A stretch of 64,000 nt of DNA, from contig NZ_JNZO01000021.1 of the NCBI RefSeq assembly GCF_000717595.1, positions 62,001 through 126,000 of the forward strand, in the 5' to 3' direction. Below the pieces are notes generated by a model. The model was not told where the DNA came from. It was given only the letters and a program-made list of their open reading frames with translations, and searched no databases. Each line of letters opens with the position of its first letter. The stretch's first letter is position 1. Both the position numbers and the translations under genes were made by a program. The stretch comes from Streptomyces flavochromogenes (lineage in GTDB: Bacteria > Actinomycetota > Actinomycetes > Streptomycetales > Streptomycetaceae). Below, piece by piece: positions 24,000 through 32,830 of the stretch.

Positions 24000-25094
24000 A
24001 TGCGGGGGACACACAGAATTCTGACCACCATCGTCGCGCTGCTCGCGCTCCAGCTCGGCTCGCTCGTCGCACCGGCGTACGCCTGCGGCTGCGGCGCCAT
24101 GATCCCGACCAAGGACCAGCGCATCGGCGTCGACCGCGAGGAGTCGGCCGTCCGCTGGGACGGACGGACCGAGACCGTCGTCATGCGCTTCGACGTCCAC
24201 GGCGACGCCGAGCACGCCGCCTGGATCATGCCCGTGCCGAGCCGCGCCGACGTCACCCTCGGCGACCCCGAGCTCTTCGACGCGCTCGACCGGCTCACCG
24301 AGCCGGAGCAGCGCGACCGCTTCCACTTCTGGCCGCGCGAGGGCGACTGGCCGTTCGACCTCGACCACGGGGACGGGGCCGGCGCCCCGCCGCCCGGCGC
24401 GGGCGGTGTCGGCGTCGTCGGCCGCGAACGGCTCGGCCCCTTCGACGTCGCCCGGCTGACCGCCACCGACCCTGACGCCCTCGGCGACTGGCTGCGGACC
24501 AACGGCTTCGAGCTGCCCGAACGGCTGACCGGCGCCCTCCAGCCGTACGTGGAACGACGGTGGGAGTACGTCGCCGTCCGCCTCGCACCGCAGCAGGAGG
24601 ACGCCGTCCTCCAGGGCGAGCTGACCCCGCTGCGCATCACCTTCGCCTCACCCGAACTCGTCTACCCCATGCGCCTTTCTCGGCTCGCGAAGACCTCCCA
24701 GAGCCTCGGCCTCTACATCCTCGCCGAGCACCGGATGGAGCCCCGCTCCCCCATCGGCGGCGACGCACCCGAGGTGACCTTCGCCGGCCGGATCGAGCCC
24801 GAGGGTCCCGTCGCCGGACTCGCCGGACGACGACCGGTCCAACTCACCGTTCTGGAGCAGGAGTTCCCCCACCCGGAGCGGATCGACGACGACCACCACC
24901 TGCGGGCCGTCGCCGACACCCCGTACCGCCGGGTCGAGTACACCGACCGGCTTCTCACGGTGGGCGCCGGGATCCCCGTGTGGCTGCTGACGGTGGGCGG
25001 CGGTCTGCTCCTCGCCGCCCTCGCGACGCTCCTGGCCGTACGGGCGGCAAGGCGCCGCCCGGCGGCCGGCCCCGGTGTACGTTCGGCCGCATGA
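24000..25094 (+). CDS. DUF2330 secreted, membrane-anchored protein
   Basis: 364 aa. Signal peptide ends near PAYACGCGAM; the CGCGA after cleavage is characteristic of DUF2330, where the new N-terminal Cys may be lipidated or disulfide-bonded. The long extracellular domain includes WIMPVPSRADVTLGD and LVYPMRLSRLAKTSQ, and a C-terminal TM (GIPVWLLTVGGGLLLAALATLLAV) ends in an Arg-rich tail. Function unknown. The start ATG sits in the centre of the palindrome CCCCGCATGCGGGG, and no ribosome site is apparent. Its stop overlaps the methyltransferase start by ATGA. Confidence 0.82.
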   Translation: MRGTHRILTTIVALLALQLGSLVAPAYACGCGAMIPTKDQRIGVDREESAVRWDGRTETVVMRFDVHGDAEHAAWIMPVPSRADVTLGDPELFDALDRLTEPEQRDRFHFWPREGDWPFDLDHGDGAGAPPPGAGGVGVVGRERLGPFDVARLTATDPDALGDWLRTNGFELPERLTGALQPYVERRWEYVAVRLAPQQEDAVLQGELTPLRITFASPELVYPMRLSRLAKTSQSLGLYILAEHRMEPRSPIGGDAPEVTFAGRIEPEGPVAGLAGRRPVQLTVLEQEFPHPERIDDDHHLRAVADTPYRRVEYTDRLLTVGAGIPVWLLTVGGGLLLAALATLLAVRAARRRPAAGPGVRSAA

Positions 25095-25759
25095 CGAACC
25101 CTCAGTGGAACGCAGTCGACGCCTACTTCACCGAGACGATCGCCCCCGCCGACGAGGCGCTGACCGCCGCTCTCAGCGCCTCCACGGCGGCCGGGCTGCC
25201 CGAGATCGCCGTCGCCCCCAACCAGGGCAAGCTCCTCCACCTGCTCGCCCGGATGCAGGGTGCCCGGAACATCCTGGAGATCGGCACCCTCGGCGGCTAC
25301 AGCACGATCTGGCTGGCCAGGGCCCTGCCCGCCGACGGCCGGCTCATCACCCTCGAATACGACCCGGCCCACGCCGACGTCGCGCGCGCCAACCTCGCCC
25401 ACGCCGGCCTCGACAAGATCGTCGAGGTCCGTACCGGCGCGGCCCTGGACAGCCTGCCGCAGCTGGAGGCGGAGGGCGTGGGCCCGTTCGACCTGGTCTT
25501 CATCGACGCCGACAAGGTCAACAACCCGCGCTACGTGGAGTGGGCCCTGAAGCTCTCCCGCCCCGGCACGGTGATCGTCGTCGACAACGTGGTGCGGGGC
25601 GGCAGGATCACCACCCCCGCCCCGGACGACCCGGCGATCACCGGCACCCGCGAACTCTTCGACCTCGTCGCCGCCGAGCCCCGCCTGGACGCGACGGCCA
25701 TCCAGACGGTCGGCACCAAGGGCTACGACGGCCTGCTGCTCGCCCGCGTCGTGCGTTAG
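25091..25759 (+). CDS. O-methyltransferase (class I, COMT-like)
   Basis: 222 aa Methyltransf_3 family. SAM motif ILEIGTLGGYSTIWLA, second acidic motif LITLEYDPAHADVA, metal-binding Asp in VFIDADKVNNPRYVEWAL, and VDNVVRGGRI completing the divalent-metal site. Enzymes of this type methylate catechol-like hydroxyls. ATG overlaps the DUF2330 stop (ATGA), so the two are co-translated although no functional link is evident. A bidirectional terminator follows. Confidence 0.9.
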   Translation: MTNPQWNAVDAYFTETIAPADEALTAALSASTAAGLPEIAVAPNQGKLLHLLARMQGARNILEIGTLGGYSTIWLARALPADGRLITLEYDPAHADVARANLAHAGLDKIVEVRTGAALDSLPQLEAEGVGPFDLVFIDADKVNNPRYVEWALKLSRPGTVIVVDNVVRGGRITTPAPDDPAITGTRELFDLVAAEPRLDATAIQTVGTKGYDGLLLARVVR

Positions 25760-25818
25760 GGCCCCCGCGGGTGTCCCCCTTCCCCGCCGCACGGAGGGAA
25801 GGGAGACACCCGGGGGCC
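25760..25818. terminator. Bidirectional terminator
   Basis: Arms GGCCCCCGCGGGTGTC and GACACCCGGGGGCC separate the convergent O-methyltransferase and hydrolase genes. Confidence 0.75.
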
Positions 25819-26691
25819 TCAGACGAGGCCTGCCAGCAGTTCCGCGAAGAGCGCGGGCCGGCTGAAGTAGCCGACGTGCGAGGCGTCCAGGGTGTGCACC
25901 TCGAACGGGTTGTGCGGCGTCAGCTCGTCGGCCTTGCGGATCATGTAGTCCTGCACCGCCGGGGTGATGCTCGCGTCCCCGGAGAGCCGGACGTAGGTGT
26001 GCGGGACCCGGCCCCAGCGCTCCGCCGTGACCAGCGCCCCCGGCTCCAGCACCCCGTGGTTCTCGTCCGGGTCCAGGGTGTCGAGCAGCGCTCCGAACGT
26101 ACGGTCGGTGGAATCGGCCATGACAGCGGCCTTCAGCTCGGCGAACACGGCGGGATCCGCGTGCGCCGCCCGCCAGTTCAGCCGGACCACACCCGGATCT
26201 GCGGACTCGCCCGTGAGCGGCACGGCGATCCGCGCCACCGCCGCGTCCAGCAGGTTCTCGTCGACCACGTCCCACGCCCCGGTGAGCATCGCCGGGTCGG
26301 CGAGGCAGAACGCGGAGAGGTAGACCACCCGGTCCACGAGGTCCGGCACGGCGTCGGCGACGGCGCCGATCGTCAGGCCGCCGAGACTGTTGCCGACCAG
26401 CACGACCGGCCCCAGCGGGGCCAGCCGCCGCAGGACGTCCGTCACATGCCGCACGTTGTCCCGCAGCGTGACCCCGCTCATCGGCGACGGGGCGGCGGCC
26501 AGCGCCGTCAGGTCCTGGGGCTGCCGGTAGTAGGCGGCGGGGCCTTCGGCCCGGTCGCCGTGTCCGGGCAGATCGACGGCGTACGAACGGTGTCCGAGCA
26601 GTGCCAGCTCGTTCTGCAGCGGGCCCCAGGCCCGTGCGTTGCTGGAGCCGCCGTGGACGCATACGAAAGTGGGGCGCGAGGGTGCGCGCAT
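25819..26691 (-). CDS. Alpha/beta-fold hydrolase, esterase-like
   Basis: 290 aa. Oxyanion region FVCVHGGSSNARAWGP, nucleophile elbow VVLVGNSLGGLTIG (Ser, ~residue 100), and catalytic His in LDASHVGYFSRPALFAELL near the C-terminus. The order resembles the plant MES/bacterial carboxylesterase group. ATG 26691 is chosen (GAGGAA upstream); 26709 lacks a ribosome site. Substrate unknown. Convergent with the O-methyltransferase. Confidence 0.87.
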   Translation of the reverse strand: MRAPSRPTFVCVHGGSSNARAWGPLQNELALLGHRSYAVDLPGHGDRAEGPAAYYRQPQDLTALAAAPSPMSGVTLRDNVRHVTDVLRRLAPLGPVVLVGNSLGGLTIGAVADAVPDLVDRVVYLSAFCLADPAMLTGAWDVVDENLLDAAVARIAVPLTGESADPGVVRLNWRAAHADPAVFAELKAAVMADSTDRTFGALLDTLDPDENHGVLEPGALVTAERWGRVPHTYVRLSGDASITPAVQDYMIRKADELTPHNPFEVHTLDASHVGYFSRPALFAELLAGLV

Positions 26692-27350
26692 GGTGGGATT
26701 CCTCGTCATCAGGAGGCGAACGGTGGACGCGGGTCCGCGTGCCGGGCGCAGGCCGGCACCGCGGTCAGCACCCCGAACGGGTACGGATCGCCTGCCAGTT
26801 GTGGATGACGGAACACATACGAGCGACCCTAACAGAACGGAGCGTCTCGCGACCGCGAGACCGTCCTACGCGGTCCCGGAGCGCTGTGCAGAACGTCAAA
26901 GTTCCACCCCCTCGTTTGTACACATACGGCTCATGACGGCCCCGGGGGCACGGGCGATAGGCTTTTCCCGTGATCAGCGCGATATCCCAGGGGCGGTGAC
27001 CCCCCCTGGGATCAGCTCGAAGTGCACCACCGCGCCACGCCCGCCGCTGATCACGACGTCGTCGAACTGGCCGCACAGGGACCGGGTTCGGCCCGAAACG
27101 GCGCGGTCGTCTCTCCTCGCTGCATAGCGTCGACCTCGACGTGACACCCCACGTTGCGTCGTGGCGTGGGGTCCTTTCCTCCCTCGACGTCACGCAGCGG
27201 CGCGCGACAGGAGCCGGAGGACAGGCCCGCCCGACCCGTCTCAAGCCCGTCGAGCGCGCATCACGTGCATCCGGTCGGGGGCTCGAACCCCCTGCCGAGC
27301 GCCCCACACCCCTGCCTGCGCTCCACGGCATCAGCACACGAGAGGTAGCC
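26692..27350. other. Gene-poor region with hairpins and possible mobile-element scar
   Basis: No supported gene in ~660 bp. TCCCAGGGG...CCCCCTGGGA (about 26985-27012) and ACCCCACG...CGTGGGGT (about 27144-27170) form hairpins. GGGGGCTCGAACCCCC near 27275 looks like an isolated tRNA T-arm, but no matching acceptor or anticodon arm is present. Together with the phage- or AICE-like small ORF that follows, this suggests the remains of an integrated element. Confidence 0.35.
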
Positions 27351-27491
27351 ATGACTTCCAAGACCGACACCCGGCCTGTGTTCGAACTGCGCCTTTACGG
27401 GTTCCACGTCGTCGCGCAGCGCATCCCCGGATGGCTCCTCACCCTGGTCGCCACGGCCGGCGGGGCGGCAGGAACGTGGTGGGCACGCTAG
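27351..27491 (+). CDS. Small single-TM protein, mobile-element type
   Basis: 46 aa, with GAGAGG before ATG. N-terminal polar part (TSKTDTRPVFELRLYGFHV) and one hydrophobic helix (GWLLTLVATAGGAAGTWWA). Very similar short proteins, as I recall, are encoded in actinomycete integrative conjugative elements and prophages. No neighbours of such an element remain. Function unknown. Confidence 0.6.
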   Translation: MTSKTDTRPVFELRLYGFHVVAQRIPGWLLTLVATAGGAAGTWWAR

Positions 27492-27677
27492 ACGGCGCGC
27501 TCGAACTCCGTCCCGCACTCGCCTGCGGAGCCTCGCAGCAGCATCCGCACGGTTCGCTCTGCGCCACGGGTGCCGGGAATCGTCCTCACGCCGCTTTGAC
27601 CCGCGGATGTACGAGACTGCACGTACGTGATCAAGGCTCGGCGCAGCGCCCGGCCTGTCCTTCCCGAGAGGTGTCGT

Positions 27678-28022
27678 GTGCCCAGCATCGTAAAGATCAA
27701 CGTCCTGACCGTGCCGGCCGAGCAGCGTGAGGTCCTGGAGCAGCGCTTCGCCTCCCGGGCCGGAGCCGTGGAGGGGTCCGACGGTTTCGAGTGGTTCGAG
27801 CTGCTGCGCCCCGTCGAGGGGACCGACCAGTACCTGGTGTACACGCGCTGGCGCAGCGAGGAGGACTTCCAGGCCTGGATGAACGGTTCCATGAAGGCCG
27901 CGCACGGCGGCGGCGCGGGTGGCGCCGAGGGCGCCGAGGGGGGCGAGCGGCCCAGGCCCGCGGCGTCCGGCTCCACCCTCTGGTCCTTCGAGGTCGTGCA
28001 GCAGGCGTCCCCGAAGAGCTGA
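27678..28022 (+). CDS. mhuD: Antibiotic-biosynthesis-monooxygenase-fold heme oxygenase, MhuD-like
   Basis: 114 aa dimeric ABM fold. VKINVLTVPAEQREVLEQRF, GFEWFELLRPVEGTDQYLVY, and SEEDFQAWMNGSMKAAH follow mycobacterial MhuD (Rv3592) closely from memory. The functional residues Asn (KIN), Trp (FQAWMN) and His (KAAH) that bind and ruffle heme are all present. MhuD opens heme to mycobilin without releasing CO. GTG 27678 has GAGAGG upstream. A Gly/Ala/Glu insertion of ~20 residues before GSTLWSFEVV is absent from MhuD. Stands alone, without heme-uptake neighbours. Confidence 0.85.
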   Translation: MPSIVKINVLTVPAEQREVLEQRFASRAGAVEGSDGFEWFELLRPVEGTDQYLVYTRWRSEEDFQAWMNGSMKAAHGGGAGGAEGAEGGERPRPAASGSTLWSFEVVQQASPKS

Positions 28023-28090
28023 TCATCCAGCCGGGCATCCGGCGACAATCGAGCTGCGTGCCAGGTCACGCGCGCCGCACAATGGCGCGC

Positions 28091-28567
28091 ATGACCTGGA
28101 CCTTCTCCCCCGAGCGCGTCGACACCCCGGACGCCACCGCCCTGCGCCGCGACTACTACGACGATGTCGCGAGCCGCTACTGGAAGCGCCCCGCGACGCG
28201 GGCGGAGATCGACGGGGGCCTGACCAACGACGGGGTCGAGCTGCTCATCCCGCCGACCGGGCAGTTCCTGGTCGCACGGTACGAGGGCAAGCCCGCCGGC
28301 TGCGGCGGGGTGCTCCTCCTCGACGAGGGCCGGGCGGAACTCACCCGCGTGTTCCTTCGCCACGCCTTCCGCGGCCTGGGCGGGGCGGGCGCCCTCCTGG
28401 GGAACCTGGAGGACGCCGCGCGCGGACTCGGTGCCCGCCGGATGGTCCTGAACACACGTCTCGACCTGGTCGAGGCGCGTGCCCTGTACACCCGGCACGG
28501 GTACGGCGAGATCCCGGCGTACTGCACGGGCCCGTACATGGACATCTGGTACGGCAAGGACCTCTGA
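28091..28567 (+). CDS. GNAT-family N-acetyltransferase
   Basis: 158 aa. Acetyl-CoA-binding core AELTRVFLRHAFRGLGGAGALL (motif A, with RGLGGAG as the pyrophosphate loop) followed by EARALYTRHGYGEIPAY. ATG 28091 fits a leaderless start behind CACAAT (28078-28083); ATG 28082 is the alternative. The acyl acceptor is unknown. Lies just downstream of the MhuD-like gene but probably has its own promoter. Confidence 0.85.
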   Translation: MTWTFSPERVDTPDATALRRDYYDDVASRYWKRPATRAEIDGGLTNDGVELLIPPTGQFLVARYEGKPAGCGGVLLLDEGRAELTRVFLRHAFRGLGGAGALLGNLEDAARGLGARRMVLNTRLDLVEARALYTRHGYGEIPAYCTGPYMDIWYGKDL

Positions 28568-28598
28568 CCGACCCGCCCCGGGGCCGACGGGGCTCCGG

Positions 28599-29414
28599 TC
28601 AGCGGCTCCAGACGACGACGTCGAAGACGGCGCGCGTGTCGGAGGCGAGACCTGCCAGTTCCTTGACGGTCAGGCGGGCGAGGCGGCCGTCGTTCGTCGC
28701 GGCGCAGACGACCATGCCGGTCTTGAGCTCCGTCTCCGTCGAGGTGCCCAGGGTGTCGATGTCCCGTGCGCAGTCCTCGTACGAGGGCGTCTTGTTCGTC
28801 GAGTCCTTCCAGACCAGCGCCTTGACGTCGTCACCGGGCCGCAGCATGTGGCCGCCGAACGGGTAGACGGAGAAGTCGTTCTCCGCGCGGATCTCGGACT
28901 CCACGGGGGGTGCGGAGTCGAGGTCCTTGTCATCCGTGTACGTGATCACCAGGGCTCCCTTCCACTCCTCCGTGCCGCCCGGCTTCGCGGGCGGGGCCGC
29001 GGAGGTCTGCTTCGCCGGGGGCGTCGAGGTCTCCTGGCTCGGCGTGGGCTCCGGGCTCTGCGCGGAGTCCACGGTGGTGTCGTCGCCGGTCTCGGCTCCG
29101 GAGGGGGTGGCCGAGCTCGTCACCGGGGTCTGTGCCTGCGGCGGCGTGGGGCCGGCATCGTTGCCGGTGCTCACCAGATACGTACCGACGACGCCGATCA
29201 CCGCCGCCACCAGCGTGGCTCCCGCGCCGATCCAGGCACCGCGGTGCGAGGACGCACGCGTCACGACGATCGGCGGCGGGGCGCCGTATCCACCGCCGTA
29301 CCCGCCTCCGTATCCGTCGCCGTAACCCTCGTGTCCGCCGTTCGCCGGCCCGGCCGGCGGGTGACCCGGCGGCGCCGGCCAGCCCTGGCCCTGACGTGGT
29401 TCTTCGCTGTTCAT
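28599..29414 (-). CDS. Membrane-anchored extracellular protein with Gly/Tyr-rich cytoplasmic head
   Basis: 271 aa. The cytoplasmic N-terminus has GGYGGGYGAPPP-type repeats, then one TM helix (GAWIGAGATLVAAVIGVVGTYLV), a Thr/Ser/Pro linker (SQETSTPPAKQTSAAPP), and a C-terminal domain (LVITYTDDKDLD, MLRPGDDVKALVWKD, TELKTGMVVCAATNDGR). ATG 29414 follows GGGGGAGC. Type II membrane topology. Family not recognised. About 90 bp downstream of the MFS gene, which reads in the same direction. Confidence 0.75.
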   Translation of the reverse strand: MNSEEPRQGQGWPAPPGHPPAGPANGGHEGYGDGYGGGYGGGYGAPPPIVVTRASSHRGAWIGAGATLVAAVIGVVGTYLVSTGNDAGPTPPQAQTPVTSSATPSGAETGDDTTVDSAQSPEPTPSQETSTPPAKQTSAAPPAKPGGTEEWKGALVITYTDDKDLDSAPPVESEIRAENDFSVYPFGGHMLRPGDDVKALVWKDSTNKTPSYEDCARDIDTLGTSTETELKTGMVVCAATNDGRLARLTVKELAGLASDTRAVFDVVVWSR

Positions 29415-29504
29415 CCTGCCCGCTCCCCCTGTGATGCGATCTTGGAGGGGACAGCGTACTGAGCGGTCCTGAATGACTGTCATACAGGGCGTACGACCGC
29501 GCAC

Positions 29505-31574
29505 TTACGCGGGGCGGTCGCGGGGCGGCTCCGGGTCGTGCGGGTGCTCCGGGTGCGAGCCGCCCCGCTCGGCCGTCAGTTCCTCCACGAGTTTCACCAG
29601 GTCGGTGGGCCGGTCCGGTCCCCACCGGTCGCCGAGCAGCTCGGCGAGCGACTCCTCGCGGGCTGCGGCGAGCAGGGTCGCTGCCTGGACGCCCTCCTCC
29701 GTGAGCATCAGCTGGAGCCCCTCCCGGGTGACCAGGCGCCGTTCCTCGACCTGCCGGGAGGCCTCCGTGATCACCTGCAGCGGTACGGGCACGTACGCGG
29801 CGAGCCGGGTGGGTTCGACGGTGCCGTGCCGGCGGATGCGGAGCAGCAGCCAGCTGGCGGCGGGCAGCAGGTCGAGCCCCGCGCGGGCGGTGATCTTCTC
29901 GTAGATCGCCCTGCGGCCCTCGCGGGAGCCGAGGGCGGACAGGGCGCGGTCGCATGCGTCGCACGAGGAGCGATCGACGGGGCGGGAGGGCAGCGCCCGG
30001 CCGGTGTCGGGCGCGGCGACCGAGGCCCGCAGCGGGTCCTCCTTGAGGAACCAGGCGACGACGAAGGCGACCAGGACCACGGGCGCGGCGTACAGGAAGA
30101 CGTCGGTGATGGACGTGGCGTACGCGTGCAGGACGTCGGGGTGCAGGTCGGCCGGGAGCGCGGCGACGGTGCGCGGGTCGGCGGCGACCTGCTCGGGGCC
30201 GATGCCGGGCGGGAGGTCCTGTCCGGAGGCGGTGGCGGCGGCGAACACGTCGTCGAGCGTGTGGGTGAGCCGGTGGGTGAAGATCGTGCCGAAGACGGCG
30301 ACGCCGAAGGAGGCCCCGACGGAGCGGAAGAAGGTGGACCCGGAGGTGGCGACGCCGAGGTCCTCGTACGGGACGGCGTTCTGCACGACCAGGACGAGGA
30401 CCTGCATGACCAGGCCTAGGCCGACGCCGAAGACGAAGAAGCAGACGCTCATCTCCGTGGTGGAGCTGGTCTCCGTCAGCCTGTGGAGCAGGAGCAGTCC
30501 GAGGCAGGTGACGGCGGTGCCGGCGATCGGGAAGACCTTCCAGCGGCCCGTGCGGGAGACGATCTGGCCGGTGACCGTCGAGGTGATCAGGATGCCGGCG
30601 ACCATCGGCAGCATGTGCACGCCGGACATGGTCGGTGTGACGCCCTGCACGACCTGGAGGAAGGTCGGCAGATAGGTCATCGCGCCGAACATCGCGAAGC
30701 CGATGACGAAGCTGATGACCGCGACCAGGCTGAAGGTCCGGATCCGGAACAGCTTGAGCGGCAGCACGGGTTCGGCCGCCCGCCGCTCGACCTGGACGAA
30801 CAGGACGAGGAGTACGGCTCCGAGGACGGCGAGGCCGATGATCTGCGCCGAACCCCACGCCCAGGTGGTACCGCCGAGGGAGGCCACGAGGACCAGACAG
30901 GCGGCGACCGAGGCGATGAGGAACGTGCCGAGGTAGTCGATGGTGTGCCGGGTGGAGCGCACCGGGACGTGCAGGACGGCGGCGATCACGAAGAGGGCGA
31001 CGATGCCGATCGGCAGGTTGACGTAGAAGACCCAGCGCCAGGAGAGCTGCTGGGTGAAGACCCCGCCGAGCAGCGGACCGAGGACGCTGGTGGTGCCGAA
31101 GACGGCACCGAAGAGCCCCTGGTACCTGCCGCGCTCTCGCGGCGGCACGAGGTCGCCGACGATCGCCATGGACAGCACGATGAGACCGCCGCCGCCGAGG
31201 CCCTGGACCGCGCGGAAGCCGATGAGCTGCGGCATGTTCTGGGCGATGCCGCAGAGCGCGGAGCCGATGAGGAAGAGGACGATCGCCGCCTGGAAGAGCC
31301 TCTTGCGGCCGTACTGGTCGCCGAGCTTTCCCCACAGCGGGGTGGCCGCCGTGGACGCCAGTATGTAGGCGGTGACCACCCAGGACAGGTGCTCCATGCC
31401 GCCGAGCTCGCTGACGATGGTCGGCAGCGCGGTGGAGACGATGGTCTGGTCGAGGGCGGCCAGCAGCATGCCGAGGAGCAGCGCGCCGATCGCGACGAGC
31501 ACGGTGCGGCGGCTCTGCCCCTCCCCGGGCGCGGGGGCGCCACCGAGCTCGGAGGGGCTGACTTCCTGGGCCAT
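29505..31574 (-). CDS. 14-TM MFS drug efflux pump fused to a MarR-like domain
   Basis: 689 aa. Residues ~25-525 are an EmrB/QacA (DHA2) transporter: LDQTIVSTALPTI (motif D1), GKLGDQYGRKRLF (motif A), GFRAVQGLGGGG, and PLLGGVFTQQLSWRWVFYVN (motif C). After the last TM (VFLYAAPVVLVAFVVAWFLK) comes a ~150-residue cytoplasmic extension with CDACDRAL and a winged-helix-like stretch (AASWLLLRIRRHG, TRLAAYVPVPLQVIT, EERRLVTREGLQLMLTEEG) that resembles MarR. Proton-driven export of toxic organics is expected; the tail may sense substrate. GAGGAG precedes ATG 31574. Confidence 0.9.
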   Translation of the reverse strand: MAQEVSPSELGGAPAPGEGQSRRTVLVAIGALLLGMLLAALDQTIVSTALPTIVSELGGMEHLSWVVTAYILASTAATPLWGKLGDQYGRKRLFQAAIVLFLIGSALCGIAQNMPQLIGFRAVQGLGGGGLIVLSMAIVGDLVPPRERGRYQGLFGAVFGTTSVLGPLLGGVFTQQLSWRWVFYVNLPIGIVALFVIAAVLHVPVRSTRHTIDYLGTFLIASVAACLVLVASLGGTTWAWGSAQIIGLAVLGAVLLVLFVQVERRAAEPVLPLKLFRIRTFSLVAVISFVIGFAMFGAMTYLPTFLQVVQGVTPTMSGVHMLPMVAGILITSTVTGQIVSRTGRWKVFPIAGTAVTCLGLLLLHRLTETSSTTEMSVCFFVFGVGLGLVMQVLVLVVQNAVPYEDLGVATSGSTFFRSVGASFGVAVFGTIFTHRLTHTLDDVFAAATASGQDLPPGIGPEQVAADPRTVAALPADLHPDVLHAYATSITDVFLYAAPVVLVAFVVAWFLKEDPLRASVAAPDTGRALPSRPVDRSSCDACDRALSALGSREGRRAIYEKITARAGLDLLPAASWLLLRIRRHGTVEPTRLAAYVPVPLQVITEASRQVEERRLVTREGLQLMLTEEGVQAATLLAAAREESLAELLGDRWGPDRPTDLVKLVEELTAERGGSHPEHPHDPEPPRDRPA

Positions 31575-31735
31575 GGGCGTCTCCTCGGGGCGTCGCGTCG
31601 GGCGTCCCGCCGGACGGCCCATGGGACGGCTTCTCCATCCTGGTCCGAATGTCCGGATATGGCCTGCGAGCGCACGGCCGTTCGGGTGCCCGCCGGTGCG
31701 CCCGCTCGTCCGCCTGTTCGCCCTTCGGAAGGGTG

Positions 31736-31745
31736 CGGGCTGCAT
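31736..31745 (+). promoter_or_regulatory. -10 region of the peptidoglycan-binding protein gene
   Basis: TGCATAAT (about 31739-31746) is an extended -10-like sequence ~35 bp before ATG 31781, which itself has GGGGAGGGG as ribosome site. Divergent from the MFS gene. Confidence 0.45.
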
Positions 31746-31780
31746 AATCGCCAGCAGTTGTCTCGGGGAGGGGACCCATC

Positions 31781-32791
31781 ATGACCGGACACGTCTGTCC
31801 TGAATGCGGTGTACAGAGACCTGGCTGCGCCTGCGCCCAGGCCGAACTGGCGGCGGCCGAGGACTTCGATCCGCTCCGGATCAGGCCGTACGTGACGCTG
31901 GACGCGCCGGAGGGCGGCACGGAGACCGGCTCGGCGGCGGGGCCGGGGGGTGCGGGGTCGGGGGGCCCCGGCCCGTACGACACCGCCCCGTACGGACCTG
32001 GTGGGTACGGGCCGTACGGCGGCACCGCCGCCTTTCCGGCCGAGCCGCACCCCGGGGGCGACCCCTCCGAGACCATGCCGCTGCTGCTGCGCGGCGTCGG
32101 CGACATCCCCCCGCCGCCCGGCCACGGGCGGGGGCGCGGGCGCCGGCGCGGCGCGCTGGTCGCGGCGGTGGCCGCCGTCGCGGTGGCGGGCACCGCGGCC
32201 CTGGCGGCCGCCGTCCTCGCGGGCGGGGAGGAGCACGAGGACCGGGCGGCCGTACCGGACGTGACCACGAGCGCGTCGCTGAACATCGGCGTGTCCGAGG
32301 CGCCGTCCCCCTCCGCTTCGTCGCGGAGCCCGGAGCCGACGCCCTCGTCCCCGACGCCGCGCGAGACGTCCGCATCGGCGCCCCCGTCGCCCACGTCGCC
32401 CTCGCCTTCCCGCACGACCGCCTCGCCGAGCGCCTCCGGGACCACGAGTGGCGCGGGGGCGCCTCCGCCGTCCTCCTCGTCGGCGCCGGCCGTCGCTCCG
32501 ACGACGACCGCGTCGGCCACGACGACGTCGCCGGGCGTGGCGCCCGGGGAAGGGGAGGGGGGTCAGGAGGAGACCCTGGACTACGGCTCCAGCGGGCACG
32601 AGGTACGGGAGCTGCAGCGGCGCCTCATCGACGTCGGGGTCTACGACGGCCGCGTCAACGGCAGGTACGACGACGACGTGTGGGAGGCGGTGGCGGACTA
32701 CCAGTCGTACATGTACATCCAGGGCGATCCGAAGGGCGTGTACGGGCCGAACACCCGCGAGGTCCTGGAGCGGTACACCCCCCACATCTGA
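31781..32791 (+). CDS. Membrane-anchored peptidoglycan-binding protein with N-terminal zinc-knuckle-like motif
   Basis: 336 aa. Cytoplasmic N-terminus starts with MTGHVCPECGVQRPGCACAQ, four Cys and a His that could bind zinc. A Gly/Tyr/Pro segment, one TM helix (GALVAAVAAVAVAGTAALAAAVL), a ~100-residue Ser/Thr/Pro cell-wall-spanning linker and a C-terminal PG_binding_1 domain follow (YGSSGHEVRELQRRLIDVG, DDDVWEAVADYQSYM, GVYGPNTREVLERY). The C-terminus should bind peptidoglycan outside. Such domain chains couple the cytoplasm to the wall; the role is unknown. Confidence 0.85.
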   Translation: MTGHVCPECGVQRPGCACAQAELAAAEDFDPLRIRPYVTLDAPEGGTETGSAAGPGGAGSGGPGPYDTAPYGPGGYGPYGGTAAFPAEPHPGGDPSETMPLLLRGVGDIPPPPGHGRGRGRRRGALVAAVAAVAVAGTAALAAAVLAGGEEHEDRAAVPDVTTSASLNIGVSEAPSPSASSRSPEPTPSSPTPRETSASAPPSPTSPSPSRTTASPSASGTTSGAGAPPPSSSSAPAVAPTTTASATTTSPGVAPGEGEGGQEETLDYGSSGHEVRELQRRLIDVGVYDGRVNGRYDDDVWEAVADYQSYMYIQGDPKGVYGPNTREVLERYTPHI

Positions 32792-32830
32792 CTCCCGCGA
32801 GCCCGCCCCGGGTCCCGGCATGCGGACCGG

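Noticed and set aside
27205-27305. tRNA gene
   Set aside because: Only a T-arm-like GGGGGCTCGAACCCCC is present; no acceptor pairing, D arm or anticodon arm can be folded.
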